A stretch of DNA of 64,000 nt from Bacillus sp. S/N-304-OC-R1 (GCF_019749375.1 NZ_JACWFE010000024.1:277390-341389); one strand, 5' to 3'; positions 27,789-37,043 are shown, numbered from the stretch's first letter. Made by a program: numbers and translations. The notes: generated by a model from the letters alone, not told the origin.

Positions 27789-28784
27789 TTAATCCTCATC
27801 TGATAGCTCCCATTCGAGCCTTCTAATCGATGTTGTTTGGCAATATTGAAGCAACGCCTGAGCTCCTTTGAGCTGGTTATGTTTTAATGGGGAACGAAGA
27901 CCTCTCATATTATTAAACCATTCTTCGTAATTTCTTTTTTCAATGAGCTGGACATCAAAAGGAACTGCTGGAAAATCAATATATCCATTACGACATAGTA
28001 CAGCCTTGTAGATGGGCAAATCAACTTCATTTAACTGAAAAATTTGCTGAACAATTTTCCCTGTTCGATTTAATGCAAGAATCGGATTTAATATTTTTTT
28101 CTCCGGTCCTTTACCGCGTTTAATCCAGAACCGCTCTTTTGATCCAATAAACACAGCAAGGTCCTCTTCCTCCAAAAAGCTAATACACCAAACCCCTGTT
28201 GGGCTGACAATGATTGTTTCGAGTTCCACCGGTGCTTTTTTTAATAAAAATAGCGGATGATATAGAACTAAAAATGTATCAGGGAATCTCTGAAGAAAGA
28301 ACTTTAGTTTCTCATCGTAATAAAATCTTTTCTCTATGAAGGATTTTTCAGTCAAAGTTGAGCTCGCCCATTTCATTTGAAAGCGAAAAATCTGATCAAG
28401 AAACTGATATTTTAATTCCTCTAACGTATCCGGACGGTAGGAAAAGCTTGTTTGAAAATCAAAATTTTCCTCTTCAGCATCTTTTTCATCATCCATGCCA
28501 TCCTCATCAATTTCAAACAATTCATCATCATTCGATTCTGTTTTGCCAAACTTCAGGAACCCTTTTAATTTATCGATAAAAGGCTGCTTAGTATCTTCAA
28601 GCCAATCGTTCGGATCCTGCTGCGCTTGAAACGGATCTTGAAAAACGGTGGAATCATCGTTCTCCCAAGCTGTTTTTAACTTACTCCATTGCTGCTTTTT
28701 AAGTCTGACATAACGTGAAGGATATAAATAAATATTTTGTTCATAACGTGAAACATAATCCTGTAATTTTATTAACTGTCCCAT
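27789..28784 (-). CDS. ytlQ: YtlQ, conserved protein with nuclease-related (NERD-like) region
   Basis: A conserved Bacillus protein of about 331 residues, next to ytlP/thpR and ytlR as in B. subtilis. The N-terminal part is helical and charged, then an acidic segment (DEDGMDDEKDAEEENFDF) and a C-terminal alpha/beta region (VLYHPLFLLKK, VELETIIVSPTGVWCISFLE) that resembles NERD-type nuclease folds, although I do not see a full catalytic set. I prefer the internal ATG 28784 (MGQLIKLQDY, AGG-rich site 8 bases upstream); the frame extends to 28847 without a ribosome site. Function unknown. Confidence 0.75.
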   Translation of the reverse strand: MGQLIKLQDYVSRYEQNIYLYPSRYVRLKKQQWSKLKTAWENDDSTVFQDPFQAQQDPNDWLEDTKQPFIDKLKGFLKFGKTESNDDELFEIDEDGMDDEKDAEEENFDFQTSFSYRPDTLEELKYQFLDQIFRFQMKWASSTLTEKSFIEKRFYYDEKLKFFLQRFPDTFLVLYHPLFLLKKAPVELETIIVSPTGVWCISFLEEEDLAVFIGSKERFWIKRGKGPEKKILNPILALNRTGKIVQQIFQLNEVDLPIYKAVLCRNGYIDFPAVPFDVQLIEKRNYEEWFNNMRGLRSPLKHNQLKGAQALLQYCQTTSIRRLEWELSDED

Positions 28785-28868
28785 TAAATATGCCCTGCCT
28801 TGTCTTACTCCTGTGGCCTTATTTTCAATCAAGAAAAATAAGACCATTAAAGTGAATTTATATTTAAA

Positions 28869-29441
28869 TTATTCGCCCTCTAATGGAAAAATGGCTATCT
28901 TTTCATATTTAGGGGTTTTATCTAAATGTGTTTGATATAAAACGACCTCAGATGCTGTAAATTTTAATGGGCAATCCATGAATGGGTTGTTTTCTTCTAA
29001 CCTACTTGCATGCAAAGGAGCACTTCCTGCCCATTTTCTAGCTAATGTGATGTGAGGCTTGAATGGCCTTGTTTCCAATTGAAACCCTGCTTCAGTACAT
29101 GAAGAAAAAACAATATCCCGAATTACTGAAAGCCGCTTCTCTTTGTATGTATCAGCCCAAAATATCCTTGGGGAATCCGGCCTTCCAAATACACCAAGCC
29201 CAGTAATCTGGAGCGGGAAAGATTTTTGATCCTTAATCCCTTCACCCACCAATTTTTGTGCCTTTTGCAGCTTATCATTTGGTGCTGATCCGAGAAAAGC
29301 TAAAGTAATATGGTAATCTTCATGATGGACCCACCGTTGAAATGAAAGATTCTCTTTTATTATCGAACATTCTTCCTTTAATTTTAGCTTTGTTTCAATT
29401 GGTAAACTGATCGCAAAGAAAAAATGTGTCTGCTTTTCCAT
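28869..29441 (-). CDS. thpR: RNA 2',3'-cyclic phosphodiesterase (YtlP)
   Basis: A 190-residue 2H-phosphoesterase. ThpR/LigT enzymes open RNA 2',3'-cyclic phosphates in vitro. The two HxTx motifs are HITLAF (about residue 44) and HITLAR (about 130), both intact. Start ATG 29441 follows GGAGGATCTT; the TTG four codons upstream overlaps the ribosome site. It is first in the likely operon thpR-ytlQ-ytlR. Confidence 0.9.
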   Translation of the reverse strand: MEKQTHFFFAISLPIETKLKLKEECSIIKENLSFQRWVHHEDYHITLAFLGSAPNDKLQKAQKLVGEGIKDQKSFPLQITGLGVFGRPDSPRIFWADTYKEKRLSVIRDIVFSSCTEAGFQLETRPFKPHITLARKWAGSAPLHASRLEENNPFMDCPLKFTASEVVLYQTHLDKTPKYEKIAIFPLEGE

Positions 29442-29544
29442 AAGATCCTCCAAATAAAGTTATTTTGAAAAAACTTTCAACCTGCTATGTACTAGTTTAC
29501 TCAAAACAGAAGCTTTTGAACAAACTATAGCATAATCACTCATT

Positions 29545-29584
29545 CATAAAAAAAAAACAGCTAATTCACATTGATTAGCTGTCA
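29545..29584 (-). terminator. Terminator after the YlbL-like gene
   Basis: Stem ACAGCTAAT/ATTAGCTGT (29557-29565 and 29574-29582), followed on the minus strand by nine T. Confidence 0.88.
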
Positions 29585-29595
29585 ACATCTTTAAT

Positions 29596-30627
29596 TTATC
29601 TTCCTGGAAGTTTATCCAAATAACGAATGGCTTCTTCCATTGTTTTAACAGGGACAATTTTCATTTTGTAGCCCCTCTTCTTCACTTCATCTATAGCATC
29701 TTTTTGGTTTGTGTCTGTAGCTTGTATATCTTGAGGACAGAAAAATATTTCTATCCCCTCTTTATGTGCAGCAATAATTTTGTCACGAATTCCACCGATT
29801 TGTCCTACATTCCCATCCAAATCTATCGTTCCAGTACCTGCAATTTTATACCCTTTTGTTAAATCACCTGGAGTAAGCTGGTTATAAATTTCTAATGAAA
29901 ACATAAGACCTGCTGATGGACCTCCAATATCAGATGCCTTTATATCCACTTTTCGGTCAGTCGCGATGGAAACTTGATCTTCCAGCATGATGCCAAGCCC
30001 AGCTTTATTTGTACTTTGCTCTAATTCTATCAATTCAACATCGATTAAACTCTCTTTTTTTCCGCGCTTGTAACCGATACTTACTTTGTCTTTTGGCTGT
30101 TTATCAGATAAATATTTTAATAGGTCAGACCTTACCTTCAAAGGATGTCCATTAATTGATGTAATCACATCTCCTACATGAAGAACCCCTTTAGCTTTCG
30201 ACTCCCCAAGGATACTAGTAATAATGATTCCTTCATCTATTCTATCTGCCCTTTCCCCTGCCGCTTTCATACTAGAACTTATGGCATTCTGCTGAGAGGA
30301 ATCCATCATATGTTTTAACAGACGATCATACTCCTCATCTGATAAATCACCTTTAACTTGCTCAGCCTTACGAATTTCTGTATACGGAGCAAAAAGTCCG
30401 TAAATTAAGTAATAGATATTACTAGCATCTACTGAAAGAATTGTCGTCAGATAAAGACCGCCATCCTCCTCTTTATCACCATTTTCAACGTTCACTCTTG
30501 TGGCTAGTTCCTCTGCTGAACCTGGCTGATAAAGGTAATAAGGGGTTGGAATAATCAATGTTAGGATAATGATTAGCAATAACCCTAATAAAATTCTTGT
30601 TCTTTTATGCTTAAGAGTTACTTTCAT
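29596..30627 (-). CDS. YlbL/SepM-type PDZ and Lon-like protease
   Basis: A 343-residue membrane-anchored serine protease. An N-terminal membrane segment (about residues 9-31, TRILLGLLLIIILTLIIPTP) places the rest outside. Then comes a PDZ domain (about 120-200, KGVLHVGDVITSINGHPL) and a Lon-type catalytic domain with the serine in GGPSAGLMF (about 239) and lysine in IGGIRDKIIAA (about 283). In B. subtilis YlbL takes part in DNA-damage checkpoint recovery; streptococcal SepM processes signal peptides. Its position beside dat, away from the usual ylb cluster, is unexpected, so a second copy elsewhere is possible. Transcribed alone. Confidence 0.88.
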   Translation of the reverse strand: MKVTLKHKRTRILLGLLLIIILTLIIPTPYYLYQPGSAEELATRVNVENGDKEEDGGLYLTTILSVDASNIYYLIYGLFAPYTEIRKAEQVKGDLSDEEYDRLLKHMMDSSQQNAISSSMKAAGERADRIDEGIIITSILGESKAKGVLHVGDVITSINGHPLKVRSDLLKYLSDKQPKDKVSIGYKRGKKESLIDVELIELEQSTNKAGLGIMLEDQVSIATDRKVDIKASDIGGPSAGLMFSLEIYNQLTPGDLTKGYKIAGTGTIDLDGNVGQIGGIRDKIIAAHKEGIEIFFCPQDIQATDTNQKDAIDEVKKRGYKMKIVPVKTMEEAIRYLDKLPGR

Positions 30628-30671
30628 AGTTTCCCCACTGCTTTCACTTAACTTGATCTATTGTCTTCAAG

Positions 30672-30701
30672 AAGAAGAACCAGCATAAGCTGGTTCTTCT
30701 C
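30672..30701 (-). terminator. Hairpin after dat
   Basis: Perfect 12-bp stem AGAAGAACCAGC/GCTGGTTCTTCT with a 4-base loop, 4 bases after the dat stop. The tail on the minus strand is pyrimidine-rich rather than a pure T-run. Confidence 0.65.
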
Positions 30702-30704
30702 ATA

Positions 30705-31559
30705 TTATAAACTGCCGCATTCGTTTTCAATTGCTTTTTCAAATAGTTCTTGTAGCTTTCTTGTTAACGAGCCTGGTTTTCCATTCCCGACTTTTTGATT
30801 TTCTATTTCGATAATTGGCATAACCTCTACAGTCGTTCCTGACAGAAACACTTCATCTGCTTGTTTTAATTCTTCTAAAGTAAAGGCTCTTTCTTCAACA
30901 GGAATATCGTTTTTACGGCAAAGCTGCAGGACTTTTTGTCTGGTAATTCCATTCAGAATTAGGTTATTGGCTGGATGGGTAATCACTTTTCCATCTTTAA
31001 TAATAGAAACGTTTGAAGAACTTCCTTCTGTTACGATTTCCCCTCTATGTTGAATAGCTTCAAAACAGCCAGCTTCTGCTGCCCTTTGCTTCGCCATTAA
31101 ATTCCCTAATAGATTAAGACTTTTTATATCGCAAAGCAGCCAGCGAATATCCTCCAGCAATATCGTCTTCACACCGGATTCCATATTCTCTGCTGGTCTG
31201 TCAACAGCTTTTGTATTCGCTACAAACGAATGTGCTACATCTGAACTTGGGAATGCATGATTTCTAGGTGCAACTCCCCTTGAAATTTGCAAATAAATAG
31301 TACCAAGTGTAAGATTATTTTTCTCTATTAACTCAGTAAGCATCGCTTTTAATTCTTGTACAGTATACTTAATTTCCAAGCCAATTTTCTTGCCGCTTTC
31401 CATGAGACGTTCCAAATGTTCTTGGCCAGTAAACATCTTCCCATTGTAAACGCGAATAACTTCGTATACCCCGTCTCCAAACTGATAACCGCGATCCTCA
31501 ATGTCAACTTTCGCATCCGAACGACTAATAAATTCTCCATTTACGATGACATACTCCAT
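30705..31559 (-). CDS. dat: D-amino acid aminotransferase
   Basis: A 284-residue fold-type IV PLP enzyme that interconverts D-alanine and D-glutamate with their keto acids, supplying D-amino acids for the cell wall. The PLP lysine is K146 in DIKSLNLL, matching K145 of the Bacillus sp. YM-1 enzyme. Other family features are RGYQFGDGVYEVIRVY (23-38), the SSSNVSI phosphate-binding stretch, LNGITR and the SGTTVEVMPI loop. The gene precedes a hairpin and follows pepV on the same strand, with a 66-base gap. Confidence 0.95.
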   Translation of the reverse strand: MEYVIVNGEFISRSDAKVDIEDRGYQFGDGVYEVIRVYNGKMFTGQEHLERLMESGKKIGLEIKYTVQELKAMLTELIEKNNLTLGTIYLQISRGVAPRNHAFPSSDVAHSFVANTKAVDRPAENMESGVKTILLEDIRWLLCDIKSLNLLGNLMAKQRAAEAGCFEAIQHRGEIVTEGSSSNVSIIKDGKVITHPANNLILNGITRQKVLQLCRKNDIPVEERAFTLEELKQADEVFLSGTTVEVMPIIEIENQKVGNGKPGSLTRKLQELFEKAIENECGSL

Positions 31560-31625
31560 ATGTGTCGCCTCTCCCCATATTTTCGAATCTAATCACTTTC
31601 GGAGCAATCTTACCAGAATTTTCAC

Positions 31626-33041
31626 TTATTTGGCAAGTTCAAAAATGGCTTGGGCATAGATTGCTGTTGCCTTTAGCATATCATCAATCTCAATGTATTC
31701 ATCCTTTTGATGAGCGACATCCTCTTTTCCAGGGAATAATGGCCCAAAGGCTACACCTGATTTTAAGGAGCGTGCATATGTTCCACCGCCAATAGATAGC
31801 AATTCTGCATTTGTGCCTGTTTGGTCTTCATATACTTTCTTCAATGTTTGAATTAAGAAATCATTTTCATCCACATGATGCGGCTTGGAATCAGTAAAAT
31901 TCTCTAATGAAAAACCTTCTTGTTCTAACAAGCTTTCCAGCTTCTCTTTAGTTTCTTCCATTTTGTTCGTAACTGGGTAACGTAAATTCAATCCAAGACT
32001 TCCGCCATCTAGGTGAGAAAAATGAAGCTTTCCTACATTAATAGTCAGATCTCCTGTAATAGCATCTGAATAGGCAATCCCAAGACTTTTGCCTCGCGAA
32101 TCTTCCCAGAAGTATTTAGAAACAAACTTGAAGAACTTTTTTGCTTTATGGTCAATGTTTAATTGAATTAAAAATTCAGCCAAGAAAAGACCGGCATTTT
32201 TACCGTGGTTAGGCTCCATTCCGTGTGCGGAAACTCCTTCGGCCTCTAAAATTAATTCACCATTGTCTATGTAATATTTCCCTTTTAACTCATACTGATT
32301 AAGAAAGTTTGTATACTTTTGGATAATTTCTGTTGATTCATACTGTACGATTAGTGCAGCCTTTGCAAAGTCAGGCACCATATTATATCTTCTGCCTGAT
32401 TGGAAGTTTACTACTTTTACTTGAACATCCTCCTCTTCACTCTCTCTTGTATTTTGAACAATATCAAATCCGGAAATTCCCTTTTCTGCATAAATAATTG
32501 GAAAATCAGCATCCGGGGCAAACCCCATTGCTGGCATTTCCTCATGTTTAAAATAATGCTCAACACAGCGCCAATCACTTTCTTCGTCTGTTCCAATGAT
32601 CATTCGAACTCTCTTATTAAGGGGCAGCCCTAGCTCCTTCACAATTTTCATAGCATAATAAGCAGCCATCGTTGGGCCCTTATCATCAATAGCGCCTCTA
32701 GCATATAATTTTCCATTACGAATTTCCGCCCCGAATGGATCGCTTGACCAGCCATCTCCTTCCGGTACTACATCAACATGGCAAAGAACTCCAACAATCT
32801 CTTCCCCTTGTCCAAATTCCAAATGTCCCGCTAAATTTCCTACGTTTTTTGATGTAAAGCCATCTTTTTCACCAAGCTTTAGCATAAAGTCTAGCGCTTC
32901 CTTAACCCCAGCTCCTAGTGGCGCTTCTTCTATCGCATTATCCTCATCCAATACACTCTTAATTTGCAAAAGCTTTTTCGTATCTTCAAGTAATGCTTCT
33001 TTTCTATTTTCCACTTCTTGCTTCCAATTAATTGTATTCAT
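31626..33041 (-). CDS. pepV: Dipeptidase PepV (YtjP)
   Basis: A 471-residue M20-family dipeptidase releasing amino acids from dipeptides in the cytoplasm. Metal site residues are in LCHVDVVPEG (His, Asp), GAIDDKGPTMA (bridging Asp), TDEESDW (catalytic and metal Glu) and the late SIGGGTYARS. The lid-domain insertion typical of PepV is present. Start ATG 33041 (MNTINWKQEV) follows GGAGGAG; the frame runs eight codons further upstream into the ribosome site. It precedes dat, a pairing I also remember from Listeria. Confidence 0.93.
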   Translation of the reverse strand: MNTINWKQEVENRKEALLEDTKKLLQIKSVLDEDNAIEEAPLGAGVKEALDFMLKLGEKDGFTSKNVGNLAGHLEFGQGEEIVGVLCHVDVVPEGDGWSSDPFGAEIRNGKLYARGAIDDKGPTMAAYYAMKIVKELGLPLNKRVRMIIGTDEESDWRCVEHYFKHEEMPAMGFAPDADFPIIYAEKGISGFDIVQNTRESEEEDVQVKVVNFQSGRRYNMVPDFAKAALIVQYESTEIIQKYTNFLNQYELKGKYYIDNGELILEAEGVSAHGMEPNHGKNAGLFLAEFLIQLNIDHKAKKFFKFVSKYFWEDSRGKSLGIAYSDAITGDLTINVGKLHFSHLDGGSLGLNLRYPVTNKMEETKEKLESLLEQEGFSLENFTDSKPHHVDENDFLIQTLKKVYEDQTGTNAELLSIGGGTYARSLKSGVAFGPLFPGKEDVAHQKDEYIEIDDMLKATAIYAQAIFELAK

Positions 33042-33151
33042 TGTAACTCCTCCTTTAACATCCACTAATCTGTATCTGGTATCACCAATATTTTCTGTCT
33101 TATTATAACTCTCTTTCTTTTAGAAAACACAAACATGACTTTAACACAAAC

Positions 33152-34339
33152 TTATTTGAACATTCCTGGCTGAATTCCAAAATAACCCATGGCCAGCAGC
33201 CAAATCGAAATAAATATACTAAGGATAAGAATAGCTAGAATAAATAACACTCCAATCGCCATTTTTCTAGCTGTGAAGTAAAATGGACTTTCACTGTATT
33301 TTTTACCAAGTGGGGTCGATGTAATAATCCGCTCCCAAACAAGTGACAGCCATGAATACGTCATAATAAGAAATCCTGAAAAAATGAGGGCTTTCATCCA
33401 AATTGGAGGAATAATAATAATGGCGGCAGTTGTAACAGAAATGATCTGAACATACCCTTTAACATAAGTGAAATTCCGAATAAAAATCTTTATAAATAGC
33501 TCAATAATTCCGTTAACCTTTGACCGCTTATTAAAAATCCGCTTAGATTCTCTAAAAAATAGTGATTTTCTTCTCTTTGAAACAACTGGCATTTCAATTT
33601 CATAGGAAAAGGAAAAGATTAAGTTAATATTCTTCATTTTATCTTCATTGCCAATTGATATATCCTCATCAATGGTTGAAATTTTCTTAAACATGCTTAA
33701 GCTTCGAAATATTGTTGAAGTCAAAATAAAACCGCTGTAAACGTAGATTGCTGCAAATGAGCCATTTTCCCAAAGATAGAATATTAGCCGGATTCCCCAT
33801 CCTAATAATACAAATCCTAATAATCCTGCCGTTATCTTCTTAAGTTTAGATTCAATTTTCCTCAAGAAATACTTTATTAGCATAATCGCTGGATTCATGG
33901 AAAGAAAACAGATGAACACTGTCAGGATTTCCTGCCAATCCAGCAGATAATAATTTCGCAAAAATGGAAGAAAGATTAGAATCGCTACTGCCATTTGCAA
34001 TGTTTGAAAAGCAACCGAGTAAGCATAGCCCCAATTCTTCATTCCGATAAAAATTCGCTTGTATTTGATGAGAAAGACTTTGTCCCCCTCCTGAACAAAA
34101 GTACGTATATTCCCACTCCAAGCAAGGGCATAAAGAAAATAGAATAACAAAATTAGCGGTATATTGTTAATCCACTCTGGAATCTTCAGCCACCAAGACC
34201 GGTAAATCATAAGAAAGAATACAGTTGCCGGAATAAAAAGATATAGAATAATCGTCCAATCTGCGATTGATCGAATAACTCTGTATTGGTACTTCCATCC
34301 TCTTACTAATCGACCCAAAAAAATGTGCCAGCTACTCAT
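33152..34339 (-). CDS. ythQ: ABC transporter permease YthQ (EcsB-like)
   Basis: A 395-residue integral membrane protein, the likely permease partner of YthP. At least eight hydrophobic segments are spread through the protein, including pairs near residues 25-50, 60-80, 105-145, 170-215 and the C-terminal 315-395. It resembles EcsB-family exporters, whose substrates are poorly known. I choose ATG 34339 (MSSWHIFLGRLVRGWKYQYR); it overlaps the ythP stop by eight bases, indicating translational coupling. Confidence 0.85.
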   Translation of the reverse strand: MSSWHIFLGRLVRGWKYQYRVIRSIADWTIILYLFIPATVFFLMIYRSWWLKIPEWINNIPLILLFYFLYALAWSGNIRTFVQEGDKVFLIKYKRIFIGMKNWGYAYSVAFQTLQMAVAILIFLPFLRNYYLLDWQEILTVFICFLSMNPAIMLIKYFLRKIESKLKKITAGLLGFVLLGWGIRLIFYLWENGSFAAIYVYSGFILTSTIFRSLSMFKKISTIDEDISIGNEDKMKNINLIFSFSYEIEMPVVSKRRKSLFFRESKRIFNKRSKVNGIIELFIKIFIRNFTYVKGYVQIISVTTAAIIIIPPIWMKALIFSGFLIMTYSWLSLVWERIITSTPLGKKYSESPFYFTARKMAIGVLFILAILILSIFISIWLLAMGYFGIQPGMFK

Positions 34340-35045
34340 TGGCTTGACCTTCCGCAATCAAATGAAAACAATCGTATAAAGACCCATTTTCAAGATGACA
34401 TTGATTTCTTATTTCATCCAACGTTCCAGCAGCCCGAATCTCTCCATTATGAATAATTAAAAACCGATCACAAACCTTTTCTGCAGTATCCAATACATGG
34501 GTGGACATAAGAATGCCCGCTCCCCGCTTTCGTTCCTGTTCGATCGATTCAAGAAATAGCTTCATAGCATTTGGATCCAAGCCAATAAATGGTTCATCAA
34601 TAATATACACATCAGGATTTGTAATCATTGATAGTATTAGCATTGCTTTCTGCTGCATCCCTTTCGAATACTTGCCAGGAAATTCATGAGCATGCTCTGC
34701 TAATTTATATTGCTGGAGAATGCTGTTTGCTTGTTTTTGATATACTTTATCATCTAAACCCTCTACTGAAGCAATAAAATCCAAATGCTCCCATAACGTC
34801 AGTTCGTCGTAAAAAATCGGCCGTTCTGGAATATAAGAATATTTAGTATCCGGCTTAAAGAATACCTCCCCTTTCACATGCTCAAGTAATCCTAGGACTG
34901 TCTTGATCGTTGTGCTTTTTCCTGCTCCATTTGGCCCAATTAAGCCAATTAGTTCTCCTTTCCCAACCTGAAATCCGATATTATGTATAATTGCTTGATC
35001 TTTTTCATAGCCTGCCTGCTTAATATCTACTGTTAATAGGTTCAT
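34332..35045 (-). CDS. ythP: ABC transporter ATP-binding protein YthP
   Basis: A 237-residue ABC ATPase. Walker A GPNGAGKST (about residues 37-45), signature YSKGMQQKAML (about 130-140; a variant of LSGGQ), Walker B VYIIDEPFIGLDP and the switch histidine in MSTHVLD are intact. The EcsA-like short C-terminus is kept. It pairs with the overlapping ythQ permease gene. The system likely exports a peptide or lipid or influences membrane proteases, as inferred for Ecs, but no substrate is shown here. Confidence 0.9.
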   Translation of the reverse strand: MNLLTVDIKQAGYEKDQAIIHNIGFQVGKGELIGLIGPNGAGKSTTIKTVLGLLEHVKGEVFFKPDTKYSYIPERPIFYDELTLWEHLDFIASVEGLDDKVYQKQANSILQQYKLAEHAHEFPGKYSKGMQQKAMLILSMITNPDVYIIDEPFIGLDPNAMKLFLESIEQERKRGAGILMSTHVLDTAEKVCDRFLIIHNGEIRAAGTLDEIRNQCHLENGSLYDCFHLIAEGQANE

Positions 35046-35118
35046 TGTTTCTCCTCCTATTACTTTGTACGAATAAATAATAATATAGTTTCTCGTTTTA
35101 GCTAATTACATCCCTAGG

Positions 35119-35153
35119 AGAAAAAAAAGCCACTCTATATAAAGAGCAGCTTG
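35119..35153 (-). terminator. Terminator after the M48-ankyrin gene
   Basis: Imperfect stem AGCCACTCTATA/TATAAAGAGCAGCT followed on the minus strand by eight T, just after the stop at 35161. Confidence 0.7.
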
Positions 35154-35160
35154 ATGTTTA

Positions 35161-36432
35161 TTATTTGAATAAATTTATAATATCTTTATTGCCATAATCA
35201 ACAGCATAATCGTAGGCTGTTTTTCCATCTGAATCTGTATAGCTAGGATCCGCCCCATTTTTCAATAAAAGCTTTGCCATCTCAACATCATCATTATAAA
35301 TCGCATTAATGAGCGGACTCGATTCATAGATATCAATGGCATTAGGGTCCGCCCCATTTGCGAGAAGCAGTTGTGCTGCTTCCATGCTGCCGTTATAAAC
35401 AGCCCAATGAAGTGCAGTAGATCCCTCTGAATCTTGCTCATCGATCTCCACGCCATCTGTTATTAACGTTTGGATTGTGTCCACATCGTTTTCACTTGCA
35501 GCATTCATTAAAGGAGTAGCCCCCTCGATTCCAGAAGCCATTTCATTCCAAAGGTCTAGTTTTTCAACTGCTTTTATCCCAACAAATATTCCAACGGACA
35601 ATACAGCCACAGCAGCGGACGCTCCAATCATTCCAATCCAAATCTTTCCTTTTGGTTCCTTCAATTCAGGAGTTGAATCCTCAGCGAAGAATCGGGATAA
35701 TGCATAGATTCTTTTTGGCAAATGAGGATGGGTGGACAGCTTTTCATTTAACCAGACAAAAAATCCATGCTCGGTTTGAAGCTGTTCCATGTATGCCTGC
35801 TTATTTACTTTTGGATATAATTCTTTTCCAATGGCGAGCATCGTTAAAGCATCCTTTGCTGATTCGAATGACTGGATGTAAAAAGCTGCATAGCGATCAC
35901 AAGTATATTCACACGCTCTTAAATAAGCATTTCCTAAAAAAGGAACCCACATGGCCGGCAGCAATAAAAAGCTAATTAGCACATGCTTCCTCTTTAAATG
36001 GGCAAATTCATGAGCGAGGACAAATAATACTTCCTTTTCCGCATTCCGCTCAATCAATTCAAAAATACCTGAATATAAAACTACCATGTTTTTGCGGAAA
36101 AACCGTGTGGCAAATGCATTTAAGACTCCTTCTGATTCGATTACATATAGATCAGGCATTGTTGTAAGACCCATATCTTGTGCTGTCATTATAGCTTTTT
36201 CGTAAAGCTCAGGAAATTGAGATTCGCTAATCTTTACCCCGTTCCGTCTAATCCCGCCTATCATAATTCCATGTAATACAACTGACAAGAGAATAAGTAT
36301 CAATATGAAGATAATACCAATAATCGAAAATGCTAAAAAAATGTACGCTAAAATACTAAATAAAGCAATAAACCCAAAATATATATTTTCTTTCGGAAAT
36401 ACGAGCTGATCCCGTAAAGAGTGTTCTTGCAA
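35161..36432 (-). CDS. M48-family membrane metalloprotease with C-terminal ankyrin repeats
   Basis: A 423-residue fusion. Residues 15-60 form two membrane segments, then an M48 (HtpX/Ste24-like) zinc protease domain with HEFAH at 141-145 and the third ligand region EYTCDRYA at 175-182. A further membrane segment (about 265-287) is followed by ankyrin repeats (about 300-423: GATPLMNAASEND, GSTALHWAVYNG, SSPLINAIYNDD, GKTAYDYAVDYG). M48 proteases act in membrane-protein quality control; the ankyrin tail probably binds a partner. I infer that the tail is on the side opposite or adjacent to the active site, depending on topology. Start TTG 36432 has AAGGA very close, so the start is less certain. 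Confidence 0.83.
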   Translation of the reverse strand: MQEHSLRDQLVFPKENIYFGFIALFSILAYIFLAFSIIGIIFILILILLSVVLHGIMIGGIRRNGVKISESQFPELYEKAIMTAQDMGLTTMPDLYVIESEGVLNAFATRFFRKNMVVLYSGIFELIERNAEKEVLFVLAHEFAHLKRKHVLISFLLLPAMWVPFLGNAYLRACEYTCDRYAAFYIQSFESAKDALTMLAIGKELYPKVNKQAYMEQLQTEHGFFVWLNEKLSTHPHLPKRIYALSRFFAEDSTPELKEPKGKIWIGMIGASAAVAVLSVGIFVGIKAVEKLDLWNEMASGIEGATPLMNAASENDVDTIQTLITDGVEIDEQDSEGSTALHWAVYNGSMEAAQLLLANGADPNAIDIYESSPLINAIYNDDVEMAKLLLKNGADPSYTDSDGKTAYDYAVDYGNKDIINLFK

Positions 36433-36810
36433 ATTCCTTCAATCCTTCCAGTTATTCTCCACTCAAGGTTTGATTATATAGGAATATTTTCCGACAAGAT
36501 ACGGGAAGTTTATCCCATTTTGAATATTCTAAACATAGGACAACCCATTAACACCATAGTATAAACTAAGAAAATAAAGAAAGGAGCGGTTTATTAAACA
36601 TTTGTAAATAATACTATAAAGTAGAAATTATCAAAAAATAGGGGTACAATGTATACGAAGGGTGATATTTTGGAAAAAACACTGTAATTTGTAAAGGAGA
36701 TGGCTGTGGAAAAGAAAACTACATTTGCTTGAAGACATATACTTCTTCAGGCGGAGCTGTCGTTTGCAGGTATTTGCCATTGGTTTGAAAAAAGGATAGG
36801 GAGTGGTTCT
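36433..36810. other. Intergenic region upstream of ytzE with possible leader peptide
   Basis: 378 bases between divergent genes. Near its right end AAAGGAG at 36693-36699 precedes ATG 36700 and GTG 36706, opening a very short frame (MAVEKKTTFA, then TGA). That frame is the same as ytzE; beyond the TGA it stays open for 26 codons into the ytzE start. I see no convincing sigma-A promoter, although TACAAT near 36645 could be a -10 box. Confidence 0.4.
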
Positions 36811-37032
36811 TTGAAACCTTCAACTAACCGGATGTTAAACCGTATCAAATCCATCTACATGTTTATCAATAAACACGGAACTGTAACAACAGGGGAGCTT
36901 GTAGAGGAATTTGGTATTACTCCTCGCACCATTCAAAGAGATCTAAATGTTCTAGTGTATAACGATCTAGTGAAAAGTCCCACACGCGGAAAATGGACAA
37001 CGACTAAAAGAAAAGTAAAAATCTCATCCTAA
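36811..37032 (+). CDS. ytzE: YtzE, small DeoR-type helix-turn-helix protein
   Basis: A 73-residue protein consisting almost only of a DeoR-type winged helix-turn-helix (VTTGELVEEFGITPRTIQRD, about residues 25-44), without an effector domain. Presumably it binds DNA; the targets are unknown. Start TTG 36811 is preceded by AGGGAGTGG. It matches B. subtilis YtzE closely from memory. It is a free-standing gene ending in a strong terminator. Confidence 0.88.
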   Translation: MKPSTNRMLNRIKSIYMFINKHGTVTTGELVEEFGITPRTIQRDLNVLVYNDLVKSPTRGKWTTTKRKVKISS

Positions 37033-37043
37033 TATAGCATCAC

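Noticed and set aside
36755..36775. cre-like TGCAAACGACAGCT upstream of ytzE
   Set aside because: It breaks the consensus at a W position and at the last base, so it is not better than chance.
36700..37032. Selenocysteine or readthrough form of ytzE using the in-frame TGA
   Set aside because: No selenocysteine element is recognisable and the short TTG form has the expected length and its own ribosome site. Kept only as a low-level leader observation.
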